This document shows positions 17,582 through 25,187 of a stretch of 51,104 bases of DNA, in pieces (position 1 is the first letter of the stretch; each line of letters starts with the position of its first letter). The stretch is from the NCBI RefSeq assembly GCF_002217395.1, contig NZ_MUHD01000009.1:1-51104 (forward strand), in the 5' to 3' direction. This stretch comes from Flavobacterium plurextorum (lineage in GTDB: Bacteria; Bacteroidota; Bacteroidia; Flavobacteriales; Flavobacteriaceae). The notes beneath the pieces are model-generated. The model searched no databases. It was not told the origin of the DNA and saw only the letters and a list, made by a program, of their open reading frames with translations. The translations under genes and the position numbers were made by a program.

Positions 17582-17767
17582 TCAGTTTGTTTTTTTTATA
17601 AACGAAACTAGATTCTGATAATTACTTTCAGTAAACCTGTGTATTAGATTTTTACCAGTCTTTCTGCTTCTGCGTGTATCATAAGCAATTCTCATTGCTT
17701 CAGCAGTCTTAACACCAGGCTTACCTAAATCATCTAGCACTTTTATAATTTTTTCAGTTGCATCCAT
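17582..17767 (-). CDS. Small hypothetical protein
   Basis: A 61-aa basic protein with no recognisable family. It is mostly predicted helical (ATEKIIKVLDDL, KTAEAMRIAYDT) and lysine/arginine-rich in the middle (RRSRKTGKNLIHR), which could suit nucleic-acid or protein binding. A -7-like element (TAAATTTG, minus strand 17793-17800) is 26 nt before the ATG, supporting a real short gene. It could also be the remnant of a longer one. Confidence 0.4.
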   Translation of the reverse strand: MDATEKIIKVLDDLGKPGVKTAEAMRIAYDTRRSRKTGKNLIHRFTESNYQNLVSFIKKTN

Positions 17768-18091
17768 GTCTGCTATATTATTACATTTACCGCAAATTTA
17801 ATTTTAGCATTAAGTTTCCTTTCTACAAAAGGTTTTATGTTTTGATAAACCTGTATTCAAATTATCTTTTTCTTTATCGGATGTATTTATAAATAAATAG
17901 GAAAGTAGAATAAATTGTATTTTCCTTTCTTGGTTCTCTCTTTTCGTTTTAGAAGAAATCAAACAATTTTATCTGTTTTGTAAAGAATATTGAGGTTCGA
18001 ATTTTTAGAAACAGAGATTTTTTATAGTCCGAATAAAAAAAACGCCTATCAAAAATGTATTTGTTTGTTGTTTCAATGTGTTGTTTTTAAA
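17768..18091. other. AT-rich intergenic stretch
   Basis: Beyond the -7 element of the small gene I see no gene, hairpin or repeat. The 67-aa frame starting at 17990 runs into the serine hydrolase 2 promoter and looks accidental. Confidence 0.4.
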
Positions 18092-18094
18092 GGG

Positions 18095-18182
18095 TTTGTA
18101 ATTATTCGTACTTATTATTGGAGACAAATGCGTTCGAATAGTTTTATTCGGTCGCATAGGTTTAATTTCTCCCACATCTTTG
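18095..18182 (+). promoter_or_regulatory. Promoter/operator B of serine hydrolase 2
   Basis: This is homologous to operator A. It has TTTGTAATTATTCGTAC at the left end, an inverted half-site GCGTTCGA at 18131-18138 in outline, and TTCGGTCGCA at 18147-18156. The outer copies are again 42 bp apart. CATCTTTG (18175-18182) takes the -7 position. The following leader is also conserved (CGAAATAAATTT, then TACGATAC before the ATG). Confidence 0.65.
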
Positions 18183-18220
18183 TACCGAAATAAATTTCTA
18201 ACCTTAAAATTTACGATACC

Positions 18221-19690
18221 ATGAAAAACATTATTTATTTATTACTTCTTATAGTAACAGTCGCAAGTGCTCAAACAAATAAAAAAGCATCTGCAAAAAG
18301 TAAAGATTATAGCTTTCTAACAGACAGTTTAAATATTGATCCACAATTAGAAAAATATAAACTTGCGGGATTTAGTCTTGTTGTTTTCGAAAACTACAAG
18401 ATTGTGTACTCGAACCAATTTGGTGTAAAATCAATAGACTCAAAAGAAAAAATAGATCAAAACACTGCTTTTTCTACGGCTTCAATTTCAAAACCAATTA
18501 CAGCGCTTCTTTGTTTTATTCTTGAAGAAAAAGGATTGATTAAATTAGACGATCCAATCGATGGTTACTTAAAACGCTGGCATTTACCAAAAAGTAAGTT
18601 TATCGAAAACAATAGACCAACATGGAAACAATTTCTAAATCATACGGCTGGTACAAGTCAAAGCGGATTTGCAGATCACTATGAAGGCGATACAATCCCG
18701 ACAATAAAAGAAAGTCTTTTAGGGAAAATTCCGAGATACGATAAAGAAATTGAATTTTTGTTTGCACCAGGAACAGATTGGGCATACAGCGGCGGAGGTT
18801 ATGTAATTGTTCAAATGGCTTTAGAAGATACTTTTAAAAAATCTATAGGTGAACTTGCAAAAGAGTACATTTTTACGCCTCTTGGATTAAAAAACACTAC
18901 AATGATACAGCCAAATGAAAAAGGCTTTCCAACAAATGTAGCTCTTGTACATGATGAAAATGAAAAAGTTATTAGAACAGGTCTGCCAATTACACCGCAA
19001 GTTGGAGCTTCAGGAATGTGGTCTACGCCAACTGATCTAGCCTTAATCGCTATTGAAATGCAAAATGCTTTGCGCAATAAAAATAATAAAGTGATTTCTC
19101 ATGATGTTGCTCAAAAAGTAACAGAAGTTACAGCTTTAAAAGATGCTGTTGGCGGATGGAGTTATGGATGGCAAAAGTCTTTTGGTTACAATAACTACGA
19201 TTGGTTTATATGTAACGGTTCGAATACAGGAGTTGGTGGAAGTATTTTTGCAACGATGACAGATGGAAACGGCTTTACATTTTTAACCAATGGCGAAAAA
19301 AAGAATCGTTTTCCTGTGATGGGAAAAACTCAAAAAACGATTTTAAAAGTGATGGGTTGGGAAAATAAGACCTCTAATGAGGAAATTCAGGAGATGCCTT
19401 CAAGTCTAAAAGAAAAACTAGTTGGGACTTACGATGATTTCCTTTATGCACAAGGTGTAGAAACAAAAATTGTAGAAAAAAATAATCGTCTTTATGTTGA
19501 ATCTGTATTATTAGATCATTTTAAAGGAAAAAACGATAATGAGTTGGTATATCTTAAAAACGGATATTTTAAAATTATTGATTATCCTAATTTGCTAAAA
19601 TTTGGTTTCAGCGATGGAAAAGTAAATTCTGTAACCTTAACAAGAGATAATCTTAATACTAAAGTTGAATTAACCAATAAAGGGAAATAG
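18221..19690 (+). CDS. Serine hydrolase, beta-lactamase/PBP-like (second copy)
   Basis: A 489-aa exported protein (signal peptide 1-17, VASAQ). The nucleophile motif is S88-I-S-K91 in FSTASISKPI, followed by NHTAGTSQSG and a Tyr motif YSGGGY near 189. After the hydrolase domain (to about 385) comes an extra C-terminal domain of about 100 residues, a beta-rich extension like those of other flavobacterial family members. It is larger than the 361-aa paralogue and not closely similar outside the motifs, yet shares its promoter/operator and leader. Confidence 0.88.
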   Translation: MKNIIYLLLLIVTVASAQTNKKASAKSKDYSFLTDSLNIDPQLEKYKLAGFSLVVFENYKIVYSNQFGVKSIDSKEKIDQNTAFSTASISKPITALLCFILEEKGLIKLDDPIDGYLKRWHLPKSKFIENNRPTWKQFLNHTAGTSQSGFADHYEGDTIPTIKESLLGKIPRYDKEIEFLFAPGTDWAYSGGGYVIVQMALEDTFKKSIGELAKEYIFTPLGLKNTTMIQPNEKGFPTNVALVHDENEKVIRTGLPITPQVGASGMWSTPTDLALIAIEMQNALRNKNNKVISHDVAQKVTEVTALKDAVGGWSYGWQKSFGYNNYDWFICNGSNTGVGGSIFATMTDGNGFTFLTNGEKKNRFPVMGKTQKTILKVMGWENKTSNEEIQEMPSSLKEKLVGTYDDFLYAQGVETKIVEKNNRLYVESVLLDHFKGKNDNELVYLKNGYFKIIDYPNLLKFGFSDGKVNSVTLTRDNLNTKVELTNKGK

Positions 19691-19774
19691 TTGTTTCGTA
19701 GTAATGTTTATCACTCTGAATTTTAAATTATTACAAATAAAGATATTTCTTATATTAGCAAAAAGTATTTTTTT

Positions 19775-19808
19775 AACACATAGTCTTGAAGCTTCAGGAC
19801 TATGTGTT
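19775..19808. promoter_or_regulatory. 34-bp near-perfect palindrome upstream of the TlpA-like gene
   Basis: ACACATAGTC pairs with GACTATGTGT, and the centre TGAAGCTTCA is itself palindromic; a single T/G position breaks symmetry. It lies about 45 nt before the ATG at 19853 and just after a -7-like TATATTAGC near 19752. It has no following T run, so it is either a regulator-binding site or a leader hairpin rather than a plain terminator. Confidence 0.5.
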
Positions 19809-19852
19809 TGCTGTTTATAAAAACAATAATCCTCTTAAATACCAATCAAAAT

Positions 19853-20638
19853 ATGAAAAAACTATTCTTCTTTGTTTTTATAATAATTGCTCAATCTTTT
19901 TACGGGCAGGATAAAGTGACAAAAAAGCCTGAATATGTATTGATAATCAACAACGAGATTGGTACAATGGCAGATGTTGAAAAATATGGTGCTGAGGGTT
20001 ATGTTAAATCTATGGTTAAAGGAGTTTCTGAAAGCGAAAGAAATGAACTAGCCAAAAAGTTTGGAGATAAAATAGGAGATAAGGAGTTCATAATTTTAAT
20101 TGGGATTTTCAGTGAGCAAGAAAAAGTTGAAAATGATAAAAAAATTGCTGCTCAGTCTGAAAAAAGCCAAAAGCTTGTAAAAGATGACGAGTATATTTTA
20201 AAATTAAACGAAAAAGCAAAAGACTTTACTTTGAAATTGGTAGATGGTAAAGAAGTAAAACTTTCTGATTTAAAAGGGAAAGTGGTTCTTGTAAATTTCT
20301 GGGCTACTTGGTGCGCACCTTGTTTAATGGAGTTTTATGATGTACCATCGAAAATTATTGAGCCCAATAAAAATAAAAATTTTGTGTTTTTAGCAGTTTC
20401 AAGAGGTGAAACTCAGGAAGTTGTTTCGAAAAAAGTTACTAAACTTAGAAAAGACGGAATGGACTTTAATTTCGGAATTGATCCAAATGAGAAAATATGG
20501 AATGAGTTTGGAAAAGGTTCAATTCCAAAAAACTTTTTATTAGATCAAGATGGAGTTTTAAGATTTATGTCAACAGGAAATACTCCGGACAATTTAGATA
20601 ACATTGCAGCCGAAATAAAAAAACTGCTGGCTAAATAA
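19853..20638 (+). CDS. TlpA-family thiol-disulfide oxidoreductase
   Basis: A 261-aa exported protein with a signal peptide (1-18, FYGQ). Residues 20-110 form an unassigned, charged N-terminal domain. A thioredoxin domain (about 118-261) carries the redox motif WC154-A-P-C157 and the cis-Pro region (GSIPKNFLLD). TlpA/ResA proteins keep periplasmic cysteines reduced or support cytochrome maturation; here the partner is unknown. I chose the ATG at 19853, which gives a proper signal peptide, over the upstream in-frame start at 19802 that lies in the palindrome. Confidence 0.87.
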   Translation: MKKLFFFVFIIIAQSFYGQDKVTKKPEYVLIINNEIGTMADVEKYGAEGYVKSMVKGVSESERNELAKKFGDKIGDKEFIILIGIFSEQEKVENDKKIAAQSEKSQKLVKDDEYILKLNEKAKDFTLKLVDGKEVKLSDLKGKVVLVNFWATWCAPCLMEFYDVPSKIIEPNKNKNFVFLAVSRGETQEVVSKKVTKLRKDGMDFNFGIDPNEKIWNEFGKGSIPKNFLLDQDGVLRFMSTGNTPDNLDNIAAEIKKLLAK

Positions 20639-20688
20639 TTTTTTGATTCCTTTATACAAATTGAGTCTTTAGGAAAATGATAGCTATT

Positions 20689-20728
20689 AAAAAACTCCAA
20701 AAGCATTAGATTTTGGAGTTTTTTTTTA
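20689..20728. terminator. Bidirectional terminator
   Basis: AAAAACTCCAAAA pairs with TTTTGGAGTTTTT. Runs of A and T on both sides serve the TlpA-like gene (+) and the adenylate-kinase-like gene (-). Confidence 0.8.
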
Positions 20729-20756
20729 AGCGCTTATTGAATAAAAGCGGATTGTT

Positions 20757-21320
20757 TTATAAACTATCTTTAATTCGTTTTGTAATTTCTTCAATTGTAC
20801 CCATTCCGTCAAAAGTCAAAACTTTAATTTTTGACTTCATATATTCAATTGCAGGTCTGGTTGAACTTTCAAAAACTTCAATTCTTTTAAGATGAATGCT
20901 CGCATCTTTATCATCTTTTCGATTAGAAGTTTCAGCTCTTTTTTTTGCTCTTTTTAAAAGTTCTTCTTTTGGAACATCAATATTAATTACTTTTCCAATT
21001 TTAAGATTTTTAGATTTAACAAGCTCTAGTAAATCATTTACTTGTGGTTCAGTTCTTGGGTATCCATCTAAAATAATTCCATTGGCAGTTATATTTTCAT
21101 CCAATATATTACTAAAAAGGTTTTTCATTATAGTATCAGGAACCAAATCTCCTTTTTCTTCATATCGAGACATTATTTTGCCGATTTCCGTTTCATTTTG
21201 TTTTTCCAAACGGCATCTGTCGCCAGTTGAAATATGCTCAAATTTAAGTTCGTCTTTTAAAATTTCGCATTGTGTACCTTTTCCAGAATACGGAGGACCT
21301 GTTATTATTAATATTTCCAT
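20757..21320 (-). CDS. Adenylate kinase-like nucleoside monophosphate kinase
   Basis: A 187-aa cytoplasmic P-loop kinase. The phosphate loop is GPPYSGKGTQ (8-17), the NMP-binding segment STGDRCR is at 31-37, and the DGYPRT motif is at 85-90. The LID is short, as in short-type adenylate kinases. GPPYSGKGTQ rather than GAPGSGKGTQ, and the isolated position between regulators, suggest a paralogue of the housekeeping adk rather than adk itself. It should phosphorylate a nucleoside monophosphate; the preferred base is unknown. Confidence 0.85.
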   Translation of the reverse strand: MEILIITGPPYSGKGTQCEILKDELKFEHISTGDRCRLEKQNETEIGKIMSRYEEKGDLVPDTIMKNLFSNILDENITANGIILDGYPRTEPQVNDLLELVKSKNLKIGKVINIDVPKEELLKRAKKRAETSNRKDDKDASIHLKRIEVFESSTRPAIEYMKSKIKVLTFDGMGTIEEITKRIKDSL

Positions 21321-21424
21321 TTTATTTATAATGTTTTTAATTCTGTGCTATTCTTAAAAATTAGGAATGATTTTCTTCGTTCAAACAAAGAGTTACGAAT
21401 TTACAAAACCTAAGCTGTTTTCAC

Positions 21425-21465
21425 AGCATAAAAGAAACTCCATTAGAAATAAAGTTTTTTTTAAT
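21425..21465. repeat. Degenerate copy of the terminator found after the MerR gene
   Basis: AGCATAAAAGAAACTCCATTAGAAATAA (in outline) followed by AAGTTTTTTTT matches the terminator at 22007-22048 almost base for base in its left arm and loop. The right arm has lost ATGG, so the stem no longer closes. The two copies flank the MerR gene and its promoter in the same orientation. Confidence 0.6.
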
Positions 21466-21548
21466 TCTGCCTGTGTTTTCTGTTTTTGAAATTATTTTAC
21501 CTCTTGTTTTTTTGTGTTTTATAAATTTAAAAAAGCAAAAACAATTAG

Positions 21549-21556
21549 TATATTTG
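21549..21556 (+). promoter_or_regulatory. -7 element of the merR-type gene
   Basis: TATATTTG matches the Bacteroidota -7 consensus and is immediately followed by a long dyad that would cover the transcription start. Confidence 0.5.
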
Positions 21557-21557
21557 T

Positions 21558-21588
21558 AACCATAAAGTATAAACTATACTCTATGGTT
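21558..21588. promoter_or_regulatory. Dyad operator, probable MerR-type autoregulatory site
   Basis: CCATAAAGTATA and TATACTCTATGG form 12-bp arms (one mismatch) around a 3-bp AAC centre, extended by AA/TT outside. This size and symmetry fit a dimeric MerR-family regulator. It overlaps the predicted start site, 31 nt before the ATG, so autorepression is likely (inference). Confidence 0.6.
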
Positions 21589-21618
21589 TATTGTTTTTTA
21601 TTTAAAAAAAATAAGGCT

Positions 21619-21978
21619 ATGCTTATAAACGAATTGTCAAAGAAAACGGGATTATCAATTCATACTATTAGATATTATGAAAATCTAGGAATGATCAAGG
21701 GATTGGTTAATGAAGAAGTGAAATCTAATAATTATAAGAATTATGATGATAATGTTGTTGAACGTTTAGAAATCATTATAGAAGCTAGAGAAGTTGGTTT
21801 TACCTTGGCAGAAATAAAAAAAATATTAACCACTTGGTTTGAAAGTACTGATTCGAAGCCTGAAACACTTGAACTTTTTCAGTCAAAAATAAAAGAGATA
21901 GATGATAAGATGAGGTATTTTAAACAGACTAAGAAGCTTCTTGAAAAAGTATGTGAGAAATTACAAAGTAATGATTGA
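21619..21978 (+). CDS. MerR-family transcriptional regulator
   Basis: A 119-aa regulator. The N-terminal winged HTH reads INELSKKTGLSIHTIRYYE, then a wing segment (NNYKNYDDNVVERLEIII in outline), and a C-terminal coiled coil (about 75-117) forms the dimer. There is no C-terminal effector domain and no cysteine cluster for metal, so the signal is unknown. The ATG at 21619 is preceded by AATAAGG and gives the normal MerR N-terminus. A longer frame from 21514 would place the operator inside the gene and is rejected. Confidence 0.85.
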   Translation: MLINELSKKTGLSIHTIRYYENLGMIKGLVNEEVKSNNYKNYDDNVVERLEIIIEAREVGFTLAEIKKILTTWFESTDSKPETLELFQSKIKEIDDKMRYFKQTKKLLEKVCEKLQSND

Positions 21979-22006
21979 TCGTGAATATTGATTGTCCGAT
22001 CTGAAA

Positions 22007-22048
22007 GCATAAAAAAACTCCATTAGAAATAATGGAGTTTTTTTATGC
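22007..22048. terminator. Bidirectional terminator between MerR and XRE genes
   Basis: AGCATAAAAAAACTCCATTA pairs over 20 bp with TAATGGAGTTTTTTTATGCT around a GAAA loop, with A/T tracts inside the arms. It sits between the convergent MerR (+) and XRE (-) genes. Confidence 0.85.
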
Positions 22049-22057
22049 TTTAAAAGG

Positions 22058-22462
22058 CTATCTTTCTTTTACTAATTTTTCGAGATATTCAACTTTATCT
22101 TTTTCAGCTTGGATTAAGCGTTCATAAAGCTTTTCTTTTTCTTGATAAAGTTCTACAACTTTATCAAGTGGATTAAAGCTAGGTTGAATGTTAATTGCTG
22201 TTATTGTAGAATTGTCATGACTACTTATGACATTTAATATGGTTTCGTCGCTATAATTTTTGATAGCTTCCGAAGTCACGCCAAGTGCTTTTGCAACTTC
22301 AGCCAGTTTAGTGTCATCTATAGTTTCGCTGTTTTCAATAGCGGAAACCGTTTGCTGACTTGTACCTAAAGCTTGTGCCAATGCTTCCTGCTTCATGTCA
22401 CGAAGTTCGCGAATACGGCTTATGTTTCTTCCGATGTGTTTTGGTCTTGATAGTGTGCTCAT
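22058..22462 (-). CDS. XRE-family HTH regulator with C-terminal coiled coil
   Basis: A 134-aa protein. An N-terminal Cro/C1-type HTH (about 10-68: ISRIRELRDMKQEALAQALG, SQQTVSAIENSE) is followed by a linker and a charged coiled coil (about 98-132: KVVELYQEKEKLYERLIQAE in outline). The family is typical of small flavobacterial regulators; the targets are unknown. A -7 element ends only 4 nt before the ATG, so the mRNA may be leaderless. A CTGT...ACAG dyad at 22497-22510 is a possible operator. Confidence 0.85.
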   Translation of the reverse strand: MSTLSRPKHIGRNISRIRELRDMKQEALAQALGTSQQTVSAIENSETIDDTKLAEVAKALGVTSEAIKNYSDETILNVISSHDNSTITAINIQPSFNPLDKVVELYQEKEKLYERLIQAEKDKVEYLEKLVKER

Positions 22463-22466
22463 AATT

Positions 22467-22474
22467 CAAAGATA
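22467..22474 (-). promoter_or_regulatory. -7 element immediately before the XRE start
   Basis: TATCTTTG on the minus strand fits TAnnTTTG exactly. Four bases (AATT) separate it from the ATG, which puts the predicted transcription start at or within a base or two of the start codon. Confidence 0.5.
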
Positions 22475-22619
22475 ATAATTAAGTGAATAAACCAGAACTG
22501 TAAAAAACAGATTTTAAATGTATGTTACAGATTTTCTTGGGGAGCGGTAAACAAAAATACGATTTTTATGGTAAGTATTTTTGAATTCTGTTTCTCAGAC
22601 TTAAATTTTAGATAAAGAT

Positions 22620-22723
22620 TTGTCATCGTGAGGAACGAAGGATCACACTAGAAATTCCGTAAAGTATATCGCCAATATTTGTTGATATCTGAGTGTGATT
22701 TCTTCTTTCAGTCGAAATGACAA
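22620..22723. repeat. TTGTCAT-ended dispersed palindromic element, copy 1
   Basis: It begins TTGTCATCGTGAGGAACG and ends CAGTCGAAATGACAA, so the termini are inverted. Internally GGATCACACTAGAAATTCC faces GAGTGTGATTTCTTC, forming a long imperfect hairpin. Relatives lie at 26596-26700, 27859-27898 and 48216-48329. Size and terminal inverted repeats fit a MITE or REP-like element. Confidence 0.6.
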
Positions 22724-22760
22724 TACTTTGCGTTTATAAAAAGTTATGAAGATAAATTAT

Positions 22761-22794
22761 AAAAAAAAAAAACTCCTTAATTTCTTAAGGAGTT
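22761..22794 (-). terminator. Terminator of tRNA-Val
   Basis: On the minus strand AACTCCTTAA, loop GAAA, TTAAGGAGTT and then more than ten T residues. It lies a few bases beyond the tRNA 3' end. Confidence 0.88.
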
Positions 22795-22797
22795 TCT

Positions 22798-22875
22798 TGG
22801 TGGGCGATGAGGGGTTCGAACCCCCGACCCCCTCGGTGTAAACGAGGTGCTCTGAACCAGCTGAGCTAATCGCCC
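22798..22875 (-). tRNA. tRNA-Val (anticodon TAC)
   Basis: Read on the minus strand, the acceptor GGGCGAT pairs with ATCGCCC. The D arm is AGCTCAGCTGGTTCAGAGC-like, the anticodon stem CCTCG/CGAGG encloses TTTACAC (anticodon TAC), and the T arm contains GGTTCGAACCC. The discriminator is A and the CCA end is encoded. This decodes GUA and related valine codons. Confidence 0.95.
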
Positions 22876-23037
22876 TATTTTACTAGGTCGCTATCATTTC
22901 GTGATTGCGAGTGCAAATATACGCTAGTTTTCGAGTTCTCCAAAGAAAATGCAGTAAAAATTTAAAGTTTTTTTTAAGTTTTTTTCTATCTCATTGGGAT
23001 GTAAAAAGTTATGTTCTCACTTTTTTTGAATAATTTT

Positions 23038-23844
23038 CTATTTTGAAAGCGATGGAATGTTTTTATAGATGTAATCACTATGTTTTCCGGTAAAAGATTT
23101 TTCCAATTCTTCAAAAAAAGCATCACCATCTTTTTCATTTGGCCAAGTAGACTTAATAAGTTCGTCGACTTTTTCGCCTGATTTCTCTAAATCGGACAGC
23201 GAATCATAGAAAAAAGCTTCTAAAAAATCGGTGCTGTTTGAACCCCATGAATGTCGAAACGGATAATACGCTTTTATATACGGATCTTTGAAAGTGATTT
23301 TTTCATTAAACTCTTTCAGGTTTTTTCCTTTTCCCTGCATGTTCATCTGCGATTTTCTCAAATAGATAACCATAGGTTTTTTAGCTTCAGCTTTGTATGG
23401 CTTTTCTCCAATAGAAGTAATGCTTTGATAAATTTCATCAGAATGTACAGGACTATAAAAAGTATTGTATTTATCAAAAAATGCTTTTCTGGTTTTTTCG
23501 TCAGGCCAAGCTTTCATGATTAATTCATCGCTGACAGCATTTGCTTTTTCAATATCTTCCCAGGTTTTGTAAACATTTACTAAGAGAACTTCAGTATTAT
23601 CATCAGTATAATAATGCGTCATTATCTCTGAACCAATAATTAAATTATTCTTGCTTGTAACCTTGTCGAAATATTCTTGTTCTGCTGCTTTCCAGTCTTG
23701 TGCTTTCCATTTAGTGTCCAAATTTCTATGCTGGGTCGTTACCGTAATAAATACAGGTTTTTCTTTTTCTTGCGCGCTGATTTTGGCGCCAATAAGAATC
23801 ATCATACAGATGATCCCTATCGCCAGGGTGAATCTTTTTTTCAT
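23038..23844 (-). CDS. Secreted protein with two tandem homologous domains
   Basis: A 268-aa protein with a signal peptide (1-25, ISAQ). The mature part holds two related halves: WPDEKTRKAFFDKYNTFYSP then HSDEIYQSI in the first, and WPNEKDGDAFFEELEKSF then HSDYIYKNI in the second. Each is preceded by a beta strand and an acidic helix. The pattern suggests a duplicated ferredoxin-like (dimeric alpha-beta barrel type) domain folding on itself. The function is unknown and I see no catalytic motif. It is monocistronic and faces away from FolC's upstream region. Confidence 0.75.
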   Translation of the reverse strand: MKKRFTLAIGIICMMILIGAKISAQEKEKPVFITVTTQHRNLDTKWKAQDWKAAEQEYFDKVTSKNNLIIGSEIMTHYYTDDNTEVLLVNVYKTWEDIEKANAVSDELIMKAWPDEKTRKAFFDKYNTFYSPVHSDEIYQSITSIGEKPYKAEAKKPMVIYLRKSQMNMQGKGKNLKEFNEKITFKDPYIKAYYPFRHSWGSNSTDFLEAFFYDSLSDLEKSGEKVDELIKSTWPNEKDGDAFFEELEKSFTGKHSDYIYKNIPSLSK

Positions 23845-23951
23845 GATTAAATTTGTTATGGTTATTAAAAAAACTTAACAAATTTAAAACATTAAAAATC
23901 AAGTAGTTGTGTGATTTATTGCGAATTTTAGCCGTTATATTCGGTCGAAAA

Positions 23952-25187
23952 TTAAATCTCTTTATTTAGTGGGAGTTCAGCAACAACAAATGTGCTTCCG
24001 CCTGCATAAATAAAGTCATTTTTTGCGGCTTTTTTCTTCGCGTCTAAGAAAGCTTTTTCCACAGAATCATATTTATCCCCCAACAAATTATACTTTTTGG
24101 CAGATTCTTGGAGGATTTCAGTAGCTAAACCTCTTGATGAATCAGGTCTGCAGAAATAATAATGTGCATTTTGAGGGAAAAGCGGTAAAATAGAATCTAG
24201 ATCTTTATCATTTACAACGCCTAGAACAATATGTAATTTTTCAAAGGTTTCTTTCTGAATCTGGTTCATTACAACCGTTAATCCATGTTTATTGTGTGCA
24301 GTGTCGCAAATAATCTTCGGATTCTCGCCAAGCTGCTGCCATCTTCCCAGTAATCCCGTATTTTTTACCACATTCAATAAACCAGATTTTACACTTTCTT
24401 CTGAAACTTTAAAGTCAGTAGTTTCGTTTATAATTTTAATAGTCTGCTGTACCGTTTTTTTATTGTGAAACTGATAATCTCCAATTAAGTCAGATGGGAA
24501 TACTTGGGTAATTAAATCAGACGCAAAATAAATAGGTGCCTTTTTTTCTTCGGCTTTAGCTAAAAAAACAGGCTGTGTTTCAATAGTATATTCGCCAATA
24601 ACAACAGGAACATTTGGTTTTATAATACCTGCTTTTTCTCCGGCAATTGCTTCGAGTGTATTTCCTAGAAACTGAGTGTGATCTAGTCCAATGTTTGTAA
24701 TTACAGAAACTAATGGAGTAATAATATTAGTAGCATCAAGTCTTCCGCCAAGACCAACCTCAATAATAGCAATATCTACTTTTTTGGCTGCAAAATAGTC
24801 AAATGCTAAACCAACAGACATTTCGAAGAAACTCATATCATTTGCTTCAAAAAAGCTTTTATGTTTTTCGATAAACGTGCACACAAAATCTTCTGAAATT
24901 TCTTGACCGTTAATTTTAATACGTTCTCTAAAATCTTTTAAATGCGGCGAAGTGTACAAACCTACATTATATCCAGCTTCATGTAAAACCGAAGCAAGCA
25001 TATGCGATGTTGAACCTTTTCCGTTTGTTCCAGCAACATGAATGCACTTTAGCTGCGTTTCCGGATTACCAAGATGCGCCGCCAGTAATTTTATGTTTGT
25101 GAGATCTTCTTTGTATGCCGAAGCACCTTGAAGCTGATACATTGGTAATTGATTAAACATCCAGTTTGTAGTCTCTTGATAGTTCAT
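23952..25187 (-). CDS. folC: Folylpolyglutamate synthase / dihydrofolate synthase
   Basis: A 411-aa cytoplasmic Mur-ligase-type enzyme that adds glutamate to dihydropteroate or folates using ATP. The P-loop GTNGKGST (53-60) is followed by YTSPHL, the folC signature GLGGRLDATN and the C-terminal GRWQQL..P.IICDTAHN segment. The length matches the family. It is alone on the minus strand, divergent from exbB across a 130-bp gap. Confidence 0.93.
   Translation of the reverse strand: MNYQETTNWMFNQLPMYQLQGASAYKEDLTNIKLLAAHLGNPETQLKCIHVAGTNGKGSTSHMLASVLHEAGYNVGLYTSPHLKDFRERIKINGQEISEDFVCTFIEKHKSFFEANDMSFFEMSVGLAFDYFAAKKVDIAIIEVGLGGRLDATNIITPLVSVITNIGLDHTQFLGNTLEAIAGEKAGIIKPNVPVVIGEYTIETQPVFLAKAEEKKAPIYFASDLITQVFPSDLIGDYQFHNKKTVQQTIKIINETTDFKVSEESVKSGLLNVVKNTGLLGRWQQLGENPKIICDTAHNKHGLTVVMNQIQKETFEKLHIVLGVVNDKDLDSILPLFPQNAHYYFCRPDSSRGLATEILQESAKKYNLLGDKYDSVEKAFLDAKKKAAKNDFIYAGGSTFVVAELPLNKEI

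Larger units (their letters stand above)
22475..22797. other. Intergenic region between XRE gene and tRNA-Val
   Basis: This stretch holds the CTGT...ACAG dyad (22497-22510), a 104-bp TTGTCAT-ended repeat (22620-22723), and the tRNA-Val terminator. No gene is visible. Confidence 0.5.

Noticed and set aside
17990..18193. 67-aa frame before serine hydrolase 2
   Set aside because: Overlaps the conserved operator/promoter; no start context; the conservation there is at DNA level, not protein level.
20896..21357. 153-aa open frame on the + strand opposite the adenylate-kinase-like gene
   Set aside because: Antisense to a well-supported gene; Ser/Phe-rich translation typical of a shadow frame.
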